Translations under genes and position numbers: made by a program
DNA from: a virus
Virus record (IMG/VR): IMGVR_UViG_3300034375_003579
Span: 1 to 23,038 of that record
Length of the DNA stretch: 23,038 bases
Strand: one strand, 5' to 3'
Part shown: positions 7,173 through 14,781 of the stretch, piece after piece
How the letters are laid out: each line of letters begins with the position of its first letter
Position numbering within the stretch: the first letter of the stretch is position 1
Notes under the pieces: model-generated
What the model was told of the DNA's origin: nothing
Seen by the model: the letters and a program-made list of their open reading frames with translations, nothing else
Databases searched by the model: none

Positions 7173-7610
7173 TTAGTTTGTGTCCTTTGTAATCGCACCG
7201 GTCAATGTAATTGAACCCGTATATGAAACGGGACTTTCCATTTCCGCGCTGATTTCAACGCTTGATAAAAATCCGTCAGCTTGATAAATTGCGTCGCCAG
7301 TTTCTTCAGTTCCAAAAGAAACGTCAAGTTTGGTTCGTGCAAGTAAAAAGTCAGCCAGGTCAATTGCGTTCTTTGGTGTTGGTGAACCACTTTCATCGTA
7401 AACAACCAAACCGTCAAAAGAAATTTCCCCGGAAATAACACCCGCAATGTGTTCAGCGAATCCGCCTGAATCTTTGGTTGTAGCTTCGGGCAAATCATTT
7501 GAAAGTGAAATTGAACACGAAGTCGTGTGACCAACTTTCGCAAGTGTACCGCCGTTTGTATCAAGTTTTACAATTAAGTCGGTTCCGTTAAAAACTCCAG
7601 ATGTTGCCAT
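7173..7610 (-). CDS. Major tail tube protein, copy 2
   Basis: The 145-residue product resembles tail tube proteins of the TP901-1/Tuc2009 type. It opens with GTDLIVKLDTNGGTLAKVGH, then TTKDSGGFAEHIAGVISGEIS, and ends with SAEMESPVSYTGSITLTGAI, the alternating strands of a tube subunit that stacks as hexamer rings around the tape measure. It is clearly paralogous to the protein at 7651-8121: shared VGHTT, TxKDSxGF, GVxSG, LADxLLxRT, GFxxSVE and AEME. It lacks that protein's Trp/Asn-rich tail. It has its own promoter at 7628-7655 and is followed by the tail chaperone gene, so I favour it as the main tube subunit. Confidence is higher for the family than for which copy is major. Confidence 0.85.
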   Translation of the reverse strand: MATSGVFNGTDLIVKLDTNGGTLAKVGHTTSCSISLSNDLPEATTKDSGGFAEHIAGVISGEISFDGLVVYDESGSPTPKNAIDLADFLLARTKLDVSFGTEETGDAIYQADGFLSSVEISAEMESPVSYTGSITLTGAITKDTN

Positions 7611-7627
7611 GGTTTAAAAATTTTATA

Positions 7628-7655
7628 CAAATATACGTATTTTAAAATTGTCAAA
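7628..7655 (-). promoter_or_regulatory. Promoter between the two tail tube genes
   Basis: Minus strand has TTTGACA starting at 7655, a 16-base spacer after TTTG, and TATATTTG at 7635-7628. The ATG at 7610 is 17 bases further on. Part of the -33 region overlaps the last codons of the upstream paralogue. Confidence 0.7.
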
Positions 7656-8121
7656 CATTGTTCCAATTTATGTCAACTTGATTCCAAATGTCATTTGCAA
7701 AGTTCCAAATTTCACCGTCAGTTTCATCGATAATTGAATAAAGTCCGGTCACGGTAATTTCAAGGTCATACGACGTCACGGCTTCCATTTCCGCAACTTC
7801 TTCAACACTTGTGACAAATCCTTCGCCCTGAAAAACAAGTCCTTGTGCGCCCGTAGCTTGTGACAAAAAGAATTCAGCGCGGGTGCGCGTCAATACCATG
7901 TCCGCAAGTTCTTCAAAGTTTACGGCGTCGTCATAATTAGTGAAACCCGTTGCAGTAAGTTGACCCGAACGAACGCCGGGCAATAATTCTTGAAACCCAA
8001 GTGAATCTTTGTTTGTGCTTTCAACAAGGTCAACGTCCAACGTCAAGGCAACACCCGTTGTGTGACCAACCGCGATGTCGCCTTTATACAACAAAAAAGT
8101 TGTTCCGTTGATTGGATTCAT
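7651..8121 (-). CDS. Major tail tube protein, copy 1, with Trp/Asn-rich tail
   Basis: The 156-residue product aligns along its length with the tail tube protein at 7173-7610 (VGHTT, ESTNKDSLGFQE, GVRSGQ, LADMVLTRTRAEF, GFVTSVEEVAEMEAVTSYDLEITVTG). The two arose by tandem duplication or play paired roles, for example tube plus a variant ring at one end. It has an extra C-terminus of about 25 residues rich in Trp and Asn (WNFANDIWNQVDINWNNV) that its paralogue lacks; this could be surface-exposed. ATG 8121 lies one base from the stop of the 8123-8317 gene, so it is co-transcribed with it. Either copy could be the major tube subunit. Confidence 0.8.
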   Translation of the reverse strand: MNPINGTTFLLYKGDIAVGHTTGVALTLDVDLVESTNKDSLGFQELLPGVRSGQLTATGFTNYDDAVNFEELADMVLTRTRAEFFLSQATGAQGLVFQGEGFVTSVEEVAEMEAVTSYDLEITVTGLYSIIDETDGEIWNFANDIWNQVDINWNNV

Positions 8122-8122
8122 A

Positions 8123-8317
8123 CTACAACAATTCCTTTAAAGCAGTCACAAACGCTTGTTTGCCGAATTCAAGTTGTTCCAAGTTAAACTTTGAATTTAC
8201 AATTTTGCGGTCTAAATCCGCAATGTGATTGACGTGTGCTTTTTGTTCATCTGTCAAGTCTTCAAAAAAATATTCTTGGTCGTCAATCATTATAGGGGTC
8301 TTTTCTTTTTTTCCCAT
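8123..8317 (-). CDS. Small DUF6447-like protein
   Basis: The 64-residue product starts MGKKEKTPIMIDDQEYFFEDL, followed by a helical part containing HIADLDRKIVNSKFNLEQLE and ending ALKELL. The plan (basic start, xIDxxEYxxEDL, then an antiparallel helix pair with LDxxI) resembles the small phage family I know as DUF6447, whose function is unknown to me. It sits between the fibre-linked small gene and the tail tube genes, and its stop is one base from the next ATG, so it is probably a late gene. The assignment is from memory of the pattern, not from a search. Confidence 0.6.
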   Translation of the reverse strand: MGKKEKTPIMIDDQEYFFEDLTDEQKAHVNHIADLDRKIVNSKFNLEQLEFGKQAFVTALKELL

Positions 8318-8342
8318 GATATAAAAATTTAAAAATTAATAA

Positions 8343-8657
8343 TTAAGATAATTGCAAATTGACGTGTGTCGGGTTTGCAATAAGTTCAAGTTGCGAATCA
8401 AGTCCCGCTTTTAATGAATCAACATCAAGGTTTGCTTCAAGCCAACCTTCAACGTCAGATTGTGCTAAAGAATCAAATTCAATGAATGATTCAGCTTCAG
8501 GCGCTTCAAGTCCAATTGACCCATAAACGTCCGCAACATTTTCATTTGCGTCGGTTGCTTGCAATCGCCAATGAACAGTTTCAATGACGTTTTGCATGCC
8601 GTCGCTTTCGATTTTTGCTTCGAGGTCACCAATGACCCAGGAATAAGTATTTGCCAT
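8343..8657 (-). CDS. Small DUF7936-like phage protein
   Basis: The 104-residue product contains YSWVIGDLEAKIESDGMQNV, VIETVHWRLQATD, VYGSIGLEAP and FIEFDSLAQSDVEGWLEANLD. This arrangement (W near the start, a VHW motif, a YGS motif, then an LT/LA-x-x-x-V-x-x-W segment) matches a small family common in marine phages that I recall as DUF7936. Its role is unknown; it usually sits near structural genes. It begins 3 bases after the fibre gene and is followed by an AT-rich 25-base gap. It has no transmembrane segment and its composition is acidic. Confidence 0.65.
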   Translation of the reverse strand: MANTYSWVIGDLEAKIESDGMQNVIETVHWRLQATDANENVADVYGSIGLEAPEAESFIEFDSLAQSDVEGWLEANLDVDSLKAGLDSQLELIANPTHVNLQLS

Positions 8658-8660
8658 TTT

Positions 8661-11600
8661 TTATGAATTTATTTGTGATTTTAAAGTTTGTATTTCTGTC
8701 TTCAATTCGTTTATCATTTCTTGTTGTTCTTGTATTGCTTTCAATAAATATGTTGGTAAATCACCGTAGGAAACCCCGTCAATTTGCGGTTCGTCAAAAC
8801 CTTCAATTTGTCTTTTGAAAACAAGTTCAGGTAAAACGTCAACAACTTCTTCAGCAATTAAACCAGTTGCATCTTCATTTGTACCTTTGACTTTAAATTT
8901 TACAGTTCTAAGGTTCATCAACTTGTCAATCTGACTGCCAAGGTTTTCGACTTCTTCTTTGTACCTCAATGATGAACTTTGATAATACAATTCTTTTGTT
9001 GAAATATTAAATCTAATTTGAGGATTTGAAACCGATGTACTTGCAAGCAAATCATAAACAAAAAGTCCGCCGTCTGCGGCAATGCGCATTCGTTCGCTTG
9101 CGCCGCCACCAGCTATAAATTGAATTTCACCGTCATCTGTTCCTGACCTTAATGTTAAAAGGTTTGTTGTTACGTTTCTGTATAAAGTATTTTGTCTTGC
9201 CCCGGTTGAACTTTGTGTTCTTAATCCTCCAATCGCATCTGTGCCGCTTGTTTCAACATAAATCCAATTTTCATTTGGTTGAAATGTGTGTAATTTAACC
9301 GCCGGCGAAGTTGTTCCAATCCCGACATTGCCAGTCCCGTCGTCAATTCGTATTCTTTCAGTTCCTGAATCCGTGAAAATCAAATCACCGTCAGCATTCA
9401 CACCAAGTCCCCATTGTTCAGCGCCCGACGCTTCTTGAATTACTATTGCGGTGTTGTTTGTATTTGTTTTTACCGCAATGTTACCGTCGGCAATGTTGTC
9501 GCTTGAATCACAATCACCAACTTCAAGTGTTGTGTTTGGCGAAGTCGTGCCGATTCCAACGTTGCCAGAGTTATCTTGAATAACTACATCCCCTCCCGTG
9601 TTATCTCTAATTGTATTAGCGTAAACAATGCCGTCAGTTTGAATGTTGCCGCCTAAAACTGTTAATTTATGCCCTGGCGAAGTTGTACCAATGCCGACTT
9701 TGCCGTCGTTGTTTATTCTCATTCTTTCGGTACCGCCTGAATGTCCGCTTGTTGCAAATTTAATTAGATTATCAGATGCAATTTTTAGTTGCCCATTATT
9801 TGCAACAGTTAACTTTGCCGCGCCAGGTTGTAATGATGCGGTTCTTTCTATTAAGATAGAGGTATTGCCAGTTGTTTCAAACTTTGCTACATCAACAGAA
9901 CCGGTTGTGGCAACATGAAGTTTTTTACTTGGCGAAGTCGTTCCGATTCCAACATTGCCACTTGAATCAATTCGCATTCTTTCGCTTGTGCTTCCCGCAA
10001 AAAATCTGATATTTGTGCTTGCATTTGTTCTTGAAGCAATTAATAAGTCACCATTGCCACCCCCCGCACCTGAAGTTGCCGATGCAATATATCCTTTGAC
10101 TTGCGCAGTGGGGATTGCGCTGACGCTTGATATTTCAACCCCTAAATTTGAAGAACCCGCAACACCAAACGACCCCTTTCCTACAACCTCAAAATTTGTA
10201 TATGGCGAAGTCGTTCCGATTCCAACATTGCCAGCGCTAGTGATGCGCATTCTTTCAGTATATGACGAACCGTTTATGAATCTTAGATTGCCGCCAGCTG
10301 ATGTACCGATATTAAAATTATTGCTTGGGTCTAATTCAATTGCAGTTCTTTCAGTTCCGGCACTATTTCTGAATCTTATTTCATCATTATTTTGCAATAA
10401 TATATTGCCGTCTATTTCTAACTTTTGACTTGGCGAAGTCAATCCAATTCCAACGTTGCCGTTTTGAAAATATGATGTGCCGTTTCCTCTGATGCTAAAT
10501 ATTTCAGTTGTATCTTGTTTTCTTACAAGCAAAGGCGCGTCACCTGAATCAACGCCCGCAGTTATTATGACACCGCTTGAACTTGCATTGTTTTGAAACC
10601 AACCCGCCCAACCAGCAGTTGACCGAATGTTTCTTATTCCGTCACCTACAACGTCAAATTTGAATGAAGGCGAAGTCGTTCCGATTCCGACTTTGCCGTC
10701 TGAAGTTATGCGCATTGATTCATCTAAATTCTCATCATTTTGTGTAGTAAAAAACGCTAAATTGGTACTACTGTCAGAGTCAGATGATGCCTTTCTTATT
10801 GCCGCAATACTAGCGCCAACTAAACTATTGCCTGGTGTTGAACTATCATTGCCCGCTATTCTAAACTTAATACCAACACCCTCACCCCCGGCTTGGTTTA
10901 TAGAATTTCCGTCATCTCTTGATGAAACAGTAAGTAAATAATCTATTGCTGAAACGGCTGATAATTGTTTGCTGATTTCTAAAGAAGAAACCGGCGAAGT
11001 CGTGCCAATTCCGACGTTGCCAGATGAATTTACTCTTAATTTTTCAGTATTATTTGTAAAAACTTGAAAAGTGCCACTTTGAAGTTGTAAGATTTTAGAT
11101 GTATTTTGATAAACATAATAAGAATGGTTTGAACCAAATTTAAATTGATTGTTTCCGTATTCAGTTACATATTCATTACCATTATTATGTAAAAAGCTAA
11201 TTTTTAAAGCCATGAAAGGATTTGAGTCACCGTTTGCTTGTGAACCGTAAAGTTCCAATTTTGTGTCAGGCGAATCCGTTCCAATTCCGACTTTGCCGCC
11301 GTTGGGCTGTATTGCTAAATTATAAGTTGTAGCTGTGCCATCTGTTCTTTGTGAACTTATATAGCCAACCCCGCTAGAATTAGCACCAATAGCAACTCCA
11401 TAATTATCGTCAGAAGTGCTATTGCCAAAAACAGCAGCTGCCGTATTAGAACCGGCTGTTGGTATTGTAGTTCCACCTTTGGACACTTGAAGTCCAGCGG
11501 CCGGTGAATCCGTTCCAATTCCGACTTTGCCGTCTGACGTGATTCGCATCACTTCAGCGCTATCGGTTGTGAATTTAAAAACTTGTGAATCTAAATGCAA

Positions 11601-11894
11601 AAAAGCATATCCGTTAGCGTCATCGTAGTCGCCAATTTTGACGCTTAAATCTGATATTTTTAAAGAATCAATCCCATTTGGCGTTGTGACATAAACTTCA
11701 CCGTCAACATCAAATTTCCCCCTTGGTGAACCTTGTCCGATTCCAACCGCGCCGCCCGTTCCTAAATAAACATTTGAAGAATTTCCAAGCCCGTCGGTGA
11801 TTAGTTTATAACTCCCACCAAGCGGGTCATTGTCGGTTGTTTTTAAAAGCCCGTCGTAAGTATTTTTTATTCTTTTGTCAGTAAGTGAAGCCAT
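8661..11894 (-). CDS. Tail fibre with C-terminal S74 intramolecular chaperone
   Basis: This 1077-residue fibre or appendage should bind the host receptor. The N-terminal segment (SLTDKRIKNTYDGLLKT) probably anchors it to the virion. The shaft has eleven copies of a (K/N)VGIGxxSP motif, mostly preceded by ERMRI-type strands and followed by a KLEV-type strand, spaced 46 to 108 residues apart with variable segments between. From about residue 970 it has the S74 chaperone domain seen in endosialidases and T5 L-shaped fibres, including SSLRYK, TGLIAEEVVDVLPELV and YGDLPTYLLKAIQEQQ, ending in a coiled coil. S974 and K979 fit the Ser-x4-Lys dyad, so autocleavage near 973/974 and trimer assembly are expected. 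ATG 11894 follows a -7 box at 11911-11918. Confidence 0.9.
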   Translation of the reverse strand: MASLTDKRIKNTYDGLLKTTDNDPLGGSYKLITDGLGNSSNVYLGTGGAVGIGQGSPRGKFDVDGEVYVTTPNGIDSLKISDLSVKIGDYDDANGYAFLHLDSQVFKFTTDSAEVMRITSDGKVGIGTDSPAAGLQVSKGGTTIPTAGSNTAAAVFGNSTSDDNYGVAIGANSSGVGYISSQRTDGTATTYNLAIQPNGGKVGIGTDSPDTKLELYGSQANGDSNPFMALKISFLHNNGNEYVTEYGNNQFKFGSNHSYYVYQNTSKILQLQSGTFQVFTNNTEKLRVNSSGNVGIGTTSPVSSLEISKQLSAVSAIDYLLTVSSRDDGNSINQAGGEGVGIKFRIAGNDSSTPGNSLVGASIAAIRKASSDSDSSTNLAFFTTQNDENLDESMRITSDGKVGIGTTSPSFKFDVVGDGIRNIRSTAGWAGWFQNNASSSGVIITAGVDSGDAPLLVRKQDTTEIFSIRGNGTSYFQNGNVGIGLTSPSQKLEIDGNILLQNNDEIRFRNSAGTERTAIELDPSNNFNIGTSAGGNLRFINGSSYTERMRITSAGNVGIGTTSPYTNFEVVGKGSFGVAGSSNLGVEISSVSAIPTAQVKGYIASATSGAGGGNGDLLIASRTNASTNIRFFAGSTSERMRIDSSGNVGIGTTSPSKKLHVATTGSVDVAKFETTGNTSILIERTASLQPGAAKLTVANNGQLKIASDNLIKFATSGHSGGTERMRINNDGKVGIGTTSPGHKLTVLGGNIQTDGIVYANTIRDNTGGDVVIQDNSGNVGIGTTSPNTTLEVGDCDSSDNIADGNIAVKTNTNNTAIVIQEASGAEQWGLGVNADGDLIFTDSGTERIRIDDGTGNVGIGTTSPAVKLHTFQPNENWIYVETSGTDAIGGLRTQSSTGARQNTLYRNVTTNLLTLRSGTDDGEIQFIAGGGASERMRIAADGGLFVYDLLASTSVSNPQIRFNISTKELYYQSSSLRYKEEVENLGSQIDKLMNLRTVKFKVKGTNEDATGLIAEEVVDVLPELVFKRQIEGFDEPQIDGVSYGDLPTYLLKAIQEQQEMINELKTEIQTLKSQINS
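9304..11754 (-). repeat. Eleven degenerate direct repeats inside the fibre gene
   Basis: A block of about 30 bases, plus-strand form GGCGAAGTCGTTCCGATTCC and continuing to TTGCC, recurs with starts near 9304, 9538, 9676, 9931, 10204, 10432, 10669, 10993, 11269, 11503 and 11725. Each copy encodes GxVGIGxxSP. Intervals are multiples of three (138 to 324 bases), so recombination between copies would keep the frame and could change shaft length. The copies differ at third positions, showing they are old or under codon-level drift. Confidence 0.9.
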
Positions 11895-11910
11895 GAAATC
11901 GAAATTTTTA

Positions 11911-11918
11911 CAAATTTA
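11911..11918 (-). promoter_or_regulatory. -7 promoter element before the fibre gene
   Basis: Minus strand TAAATTTG matches TAnnTTTG, preceded by AAATTCG as at the portal and tape measure genes. The ATG at 11894 is 16 bases downstream. No convincing -33 TTTG at the usual spacing was found. Confidence 0.5.
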
Positions 11919-11938
11919 CGAATTTACAATTTGACTTT

Positions 11939-12370
11939 TTATTTGTGACGGTTATTCCCCATGACTTTTTCAATGCCACGGCTTCCAAAGTAAGCGCCAA
12001 CAATTAATGACAAAACACCTTGGATTGATTCAAGCGGGTATTCTAAAAACCAACCCGTCACGTATGCAAGCGAAAAAAAGACAAGTGTCAAAGGGCGCAC
12101 GTTTTTTGTCAACCAAGTTCCCGTTGCTGACATGTCGGATTGCCAACGCTTTGTGACTTCTTGCATTTCAACCAAATCCATTTCCAGCATCTTCAGCGCG
12201 GTTTCTTTATCCGGTTGGGGTATTGTGTCGTCTTTTTCAATTAAACGCTTTACAACGCCCAAAACGCCCGAATCCGGCAATACGTCGTCAAGTCCCGAAC
12301 CAATGGTTGAACCGATTTGATTCAAGAATTTTCCGACTTTCGTTTCTTTGAACGACTTTTTTTTAGACAT
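11939..12370 (-). CDS. Holin-like membrane protein (3TM holin family type)
   Basis: The 143-residue product has a soluble N-terminal half (ending about residue 80) and two predicted transmembrane segments at about 92-109 and 114-131, followed by a short basic tail. The segment WLTKNVRPLTLVFFSLAYV, preceded by WQSDMSATG, is the pattern I associate with the Holin_3TMs family. Holins perforate the inner membrane at lysis and let the endolysin reach peptidoglycan; the adjacent amidase supports this. The frame is open to 12472, but ATG 12370 (MSKKKSFKETKVG) is chosen: it leaves only an 8-base overlap with the amidase, and the extension has no domain character. Other non-holin membrane roles cannot be excluded. 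Confidence 0.75.
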   Translation of the reverse strand: MSKKKSFKETKVGKFLNQIGSTIGSGLDDVLPDSGVLGVVKRLIEKDDTIPQPDKETALKMLEMDLVEMQEVTKRWQSDMSATGTWLTKNVRPLTLVFFSLAYVTGWFLEYPLESIQGVLSLIVGAYFGSRGIEKVMGNNRHK

Positions 12371-12800
12371 TGTGTGCGTCGTTTTGGTTTGTAATATGTT
12401 TGTATTCTTCAACGGCGTCAAAACTTGGACATGCCTTTGTCGAAAAATTATTGTGACCATAGATTCCCGCATGCGGAAACATTCCCTTCAGTTGCCAAAG
12501 TAGTTCCTCAAGTGCCAAGCATTGTTCCGGCGTTCGGGTGTCAATCCAATTTTTCATTTCTTTGTCCATTCCGCCAACGTAACAAACGCCAATTGAATGA
12601 CGGTTTTTTCCTTTGCAATGCGCGCCAATTTTTTCAATTGGTCGCCCGTCTTCAATGCACCCGTCAAGTCCAATGACAAAATGATAACCAATGTCAGAAA
12701 ACCCGCGTTCCAAATGCCAACGTCGAATTTCGTCAACACTTGTTTCACGTCCGGCGGGTGTTGCCGTACAATGAACAATGATTTGGTCAATTCTTCTCAT
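12363..12800 (-). CDS. N-acetylmuramoyl-L-alanine amidase (endolysin)
   Basis: The 145-residue product is a single-domain, zinc-dependent amidase of the PGRP/T7 lysozyme (Amidase_2) type that cuts the bond between N-acetylmuramic acid and L-alanine in peptidoglycan. Expected residues are present at T7-like spacing: zinc ligands H10 (IIVHCTAT), H116 (YGHNNF) and C124 (KACPSFD), and catalytic Y39 (IGYHFVI) and K122. The lengths match T7 lysozyme closely. There is no signal peptide and no wall-binding domain, so export depends on a holin, here the next gene. The start overlaps the stop of the upstream tail-completion gene as ATGA, indicating translational coupling. Confidence 0.95.
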   Translation of the reverse strand: MRRIDQIIVHCTATPAGRETSVDEIRRWHLERGFSDIGYHFVIGLDGCIEDGRPIEKIGAHCKGKNRHSIGVCYVGGMDKEMKNWIDTRTPEQCLALEELLWQLKGMFPHAGIYGHNNFSTKACPSFDAVEEYKHITNQNDAHNV

Positions 12801-13234
12801 ATTTGAAACACGCGGTTTGATAGTTCCATAATCGAACGAAAATAAGTTTTGTCAATCATGTCGTCTTCAACATAGGAAATTGATTCGATTTGTGAAGTGT
12901 ATATTTTAAAACCATTTGAACCAAGGTCAACATAACCCCCCGAACGTGTGCGTACGATTTGCGCAATTTTGTCGGTGATTATATTGCAATCAAGTTCACC
13001 CCCGGTGTCGGAATCAAAACGCGTATTGACTTCGATTCGTGTGATGACTTCGGTGTTGTATGAATCACGATTGTTGTCAATTTCGTTTGTTTCAAGTGAA
13101 TAAACACGAATGTAAGGAAACGTTGCATTTGAAGGGACGCGCCCATAAACCGGGACGTCAACCGAATCCAATTGAACATTCCCGTCAAGGGCGTCAAGGA
13201 TTCCTTTGCGAACAAAACGAATTGGGTCTTTCAT
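12797..13234 (-). CDS. Tail completion/terminator protein (putative)
   Basis: The 145-residue product starts KDPIRFVRKGILDALDG and contains VPVYGRVPSNATFPYIRVYS, ending ISYVEDDMIDKTYFRSIMEL. This layout (helix, YDxVP-like loop, FPYI strand, RxxxxEL final strand) is that of the tail terminator and DUF3168-like proteins that cap the tube and join it to the head. It overlaps the HK97 gp10-like gene by 4 bases upstream and the amidase by 4 bases downstream. Position after the gp10-like gene and before the tube supports the role; the family call is from pattern only. Confidence 0.75.
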   Translation of the reverse strand: MKDPIRFVRKGILDALDGNVQLDSVDVPVYGRVPSNATFPYIRVYSLETNEIDNNRDSYNTEVITRIEVNTRFDSDTGGELDCNIITDKIAQIVRTRSGGYVDLGSNGFKIYTSQIESISYVEDDMIDKTYFRSIMELSNRVFQI

Positions 13235-13680
13235 CTTACAATGTTTTTAATTTTACGATTCATGTTTGACAACATGTCGCGTAATGCTTCACGCGCTGAA
13301 TTGTACAAATAAGGGCGCGCCGGCAAATCCACTTTCTTTTTTCCCCTGAATTTTTCAGCATAAGATTCAGGAATTCCAAGTTCTTTTAGTTCTGACAAAT
13401 CAACTTCACGCCCCGTTCCGAATTCAACATAGGGCGCGTATTTCATACCAGCTTCAACAACGGCTTGGTCACCTTCTCGTTGTGCTTTGATTGACTTCAT
13501 CAAATCACCCGTGTCACGCGGGACACGTTCTTTTGCAAGTCGTTGCGTTGTAAGTCCCCACGTTCCAACCTCATTTGACAATTCTTGTTTTGACAATCTG
13601 AACAAACGTTTCATTTTTTGGTCAAGTTCTTTCAAATCAACCGGGTCAACATAAACACGTGAATATTGAAACTTTGCCAT
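13231..13680 (-). CDS. HK97 gp10-like tail completion protein
   Basis: The 149-residue product shows the HK97 gp10-like signature: RVPRDTGDLMKSI at about 52-64, YAPYVEFGTG at 81-90 and ARPYLYNSAREAL at 121-133. Proteins of this family act in completing the tail end or joining it to the head. A basic Lys-rich segment FRGKKKVD lies between the motifs. The start ATG shares its last base with the stop of the upstream head-closure gene (13680), and the end overlaps the next gene by 4 bases, so the run of connector genes is translationally coupled. Confidence 0.9.
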   Translation of the reverse strand: MAKFQYSRVYVDPVDLKELDQKMKRLFRLSKQELSNEVGTWGLTTQRLAKERVPRDTGDLMKSIKAQREGDQAVVEAGMKYAPYVEFGTGREVDLSELKELGIPESYAEKFRGKKKVDLPARPYLYNSAREALRDMLSNMNRKIKNIVR

Positions 13681-14003
13681 TATATTTCAGTCGCTTTGAT
13701 TGTTGTAAAAAAGTCTTCAACCGAATCAATTCGGTCGTTGATTCTCATTTTTTCGCTTGACCCGTCAAATTGTAAAATGTCCGAATCCAAAATTTGGTCA
13801 GCGGTCTTTTTCCTGAATTGCAATTCAATTTCAAGTTTACGTTGCCGCAAACCGCCTTCTTGTTCGATTTCCCCGCGTTTCTCGACTTGATTGCACCAAA
13901 CCGTCGCAATTGTTGATTCGCTTGATGTAAACCCCCCAAAACCGTCCGCGGACTTTGTAAGGCGCAAAATCTTAATTCGCGAATTGAAATCACCGCTTTG
14001 CAT
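13680..14003 (-). CDS. Head closure protein (SPP1 gp16-like)
   Basis: The 107-residue product has the small beta-barrel pattern of phage head-tail joining proteins: FNSRIKILRLT at the start, DGFGGFTSSESTIATVWCNQVE, then IELQFRKKTADQIL and a strand pair MRINDRIDSV. These proteins sit below the connector and close the head pore. It shares one base with both neighbours, the connector gene at 14003 and the gp10-like gene at 13680. The size is normal for the family. Confidence 0.85.
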   Translation of the reverse strand: MQSGDFNSRIKILRLTKSADGFGGFTSSESTIATVWCNQVEKRGEIEQEGGLRQRKLEIELQFRKKTADQILDSDILQFDGSSEKMRINDRIDSVEDFFTTIKATEI

Positions 14004-14548
14004 TATACAAACATTTGTTTGTGTGAAGACAAAATCGACTTCACGTTTGTCGGGATTTCACTTAATATGCGCCCGCCTTCAACAAAGTCAGCACGATTGT
14101 CATAATAAGTTGAAACCATTTGAAGAAGTGCTTGTTTGATTAAATCGTCCGACAATCCCGCCGTTGTGTAAGTGATTAGAACTTCCTTTGCAAAAGGCGT
14201 ATTTGAACCGGACAAAACTTGATTGACACCACTTGTCAAAATGATTTGTTCTTTGTTCAATCCCTTTTCCTCATATTCCGCCGTTTGACCCTGAACGGTC
14301 ACGCTTGAAATTGACGCAACGGGCGCAAAAGGAATCTGAATGAATCCTTCGGCTTTGTCCATGTAATATTTGCGTTGTTTTGCAACTATGTCGCGCGAAA
14401 TATAATTTTCACACCAAATGCGCGCTTGAACAATCATGCGGTCAATCAACGTGTCGTCAGCGGTTGTGTCTATACGAACGTAGTCTTTAACGTCTGAAGT
14501 TGTAATCAATTCCGAACCCGTTGTCGATACGATTTCAATTTGTCGCAT
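14003..14548 (-). CDS. Head-tail connector protein (HK97 gp6-like)
   Basis: The 181-residue product has the helical bundle of the gp6-like connector family: TTSDVKDYVRIDTTADDTLI followed by IDRMIVQARIWCENYI near the N-terminus, a central beta insert with IPFAPVASISSVTV, and a C-terminal helix pair (DLIKQALLQMVSTYYDNR). It binds the portal as a ring and receives the head-closure protein. The stop and start codons are shared with the neighbouring genes by one base (14548 and 14003), marking a tight operon driven from the promoter at 14753-14781. Confidence 0.9.
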   Translation of the reverse strand: MRQIEIVSTTGSELITTSDVKDYVRIDTTADDTLIDRMIVQARIWCENYISRDIVAKQRKYYMDKAEGFIQIPFAPVASISSVTVQGQTAEYEEKGLNKEQIILTSGVNQVLSGSNTPFAKEVLITYTTAGLSDDLIKQALLQMVSTYYDNRADFVEGGRILSEIPTNVKSILSSHKQMFV

Positions 14549-14733
14549 TATTCTTCGCTTTTAGGTTCTTCTTTTTTTGCCTTTTTTGCTTTGGGTTTTG
14601 GTTCTTCTTTGTGTTCTTCGCAGTAACCTTTTGAAACCCATGCAGAACCCGTGATTGCGCCAACTGTGTAAATTTCACCAGCTTCAAACAAGTTTGAACC
14701 GTGCTTGATGCGCTTTGTCATTTTTACTTTCAT
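14548..14733 (-). CDS. Small protein with Lys/Glu-rich tail
   Basis: The 61-residue product begins VKMTKRIKHGSNLFEAGEIY and ends in a charged tail of Lys, Pro and Glu from residue 41 (KEEPKPKAKKAKKEEPKSEE). The N-terminal part looks like a small beta fold (FEAGEIYTVGAITG, WVSKGYC), as in short proteins found just before connector genes in HK97-like modules. I cannot assign a function. It is the first gene of the connector operon, with a promoter 20 bases upstream and one shared base with the connector gene. Confidence 0.75.
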   Translation of the reverse strand: MKVKMTKRIKHGSNLFEAGEIYTVGAITGSAWVSKGYCEEHKEEPKPKAKKAKKEEPKSEE

Positions 14734-14752
14734 GATTTGTGATTTTATTTAA

Positions 14753-14781
14753 CAAAAATACAAAAAAAAACGCCGAACAAA
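14753..14781 (-). promoter_or_regulatory. Promoter for connector/tail completion operon
   Basis: Minus strand TTTG (14781-14778), 17-base spacer, TATTTTTG (14760-14753); ATG 14733 lies 19 bases further. The TTTG is the loop of the upstream terminator hairpin. Confidence 0.75.

Noticed and set aside
9643-10941. Plus-strand frames inside the fibre gene
   Set aside because: Their repeated content is the reverse complement of the VGIGxxSP repeats; no plus-strand gene context exists.
9304-11754. Repeats considered as a CRISPR array
   Set aside because: Intervals of 138 to 324 bases, sequence drift between copies and an intact coding frame show fibre repeats, not repeat-spacer units.
12371-12472. 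N-terminal extension of the holin-like gene
   Set aside because: It would overlap the amidase by 110 bases and adds a segment without conserved character; ATG 12370 gives a normal 8-base overlap.
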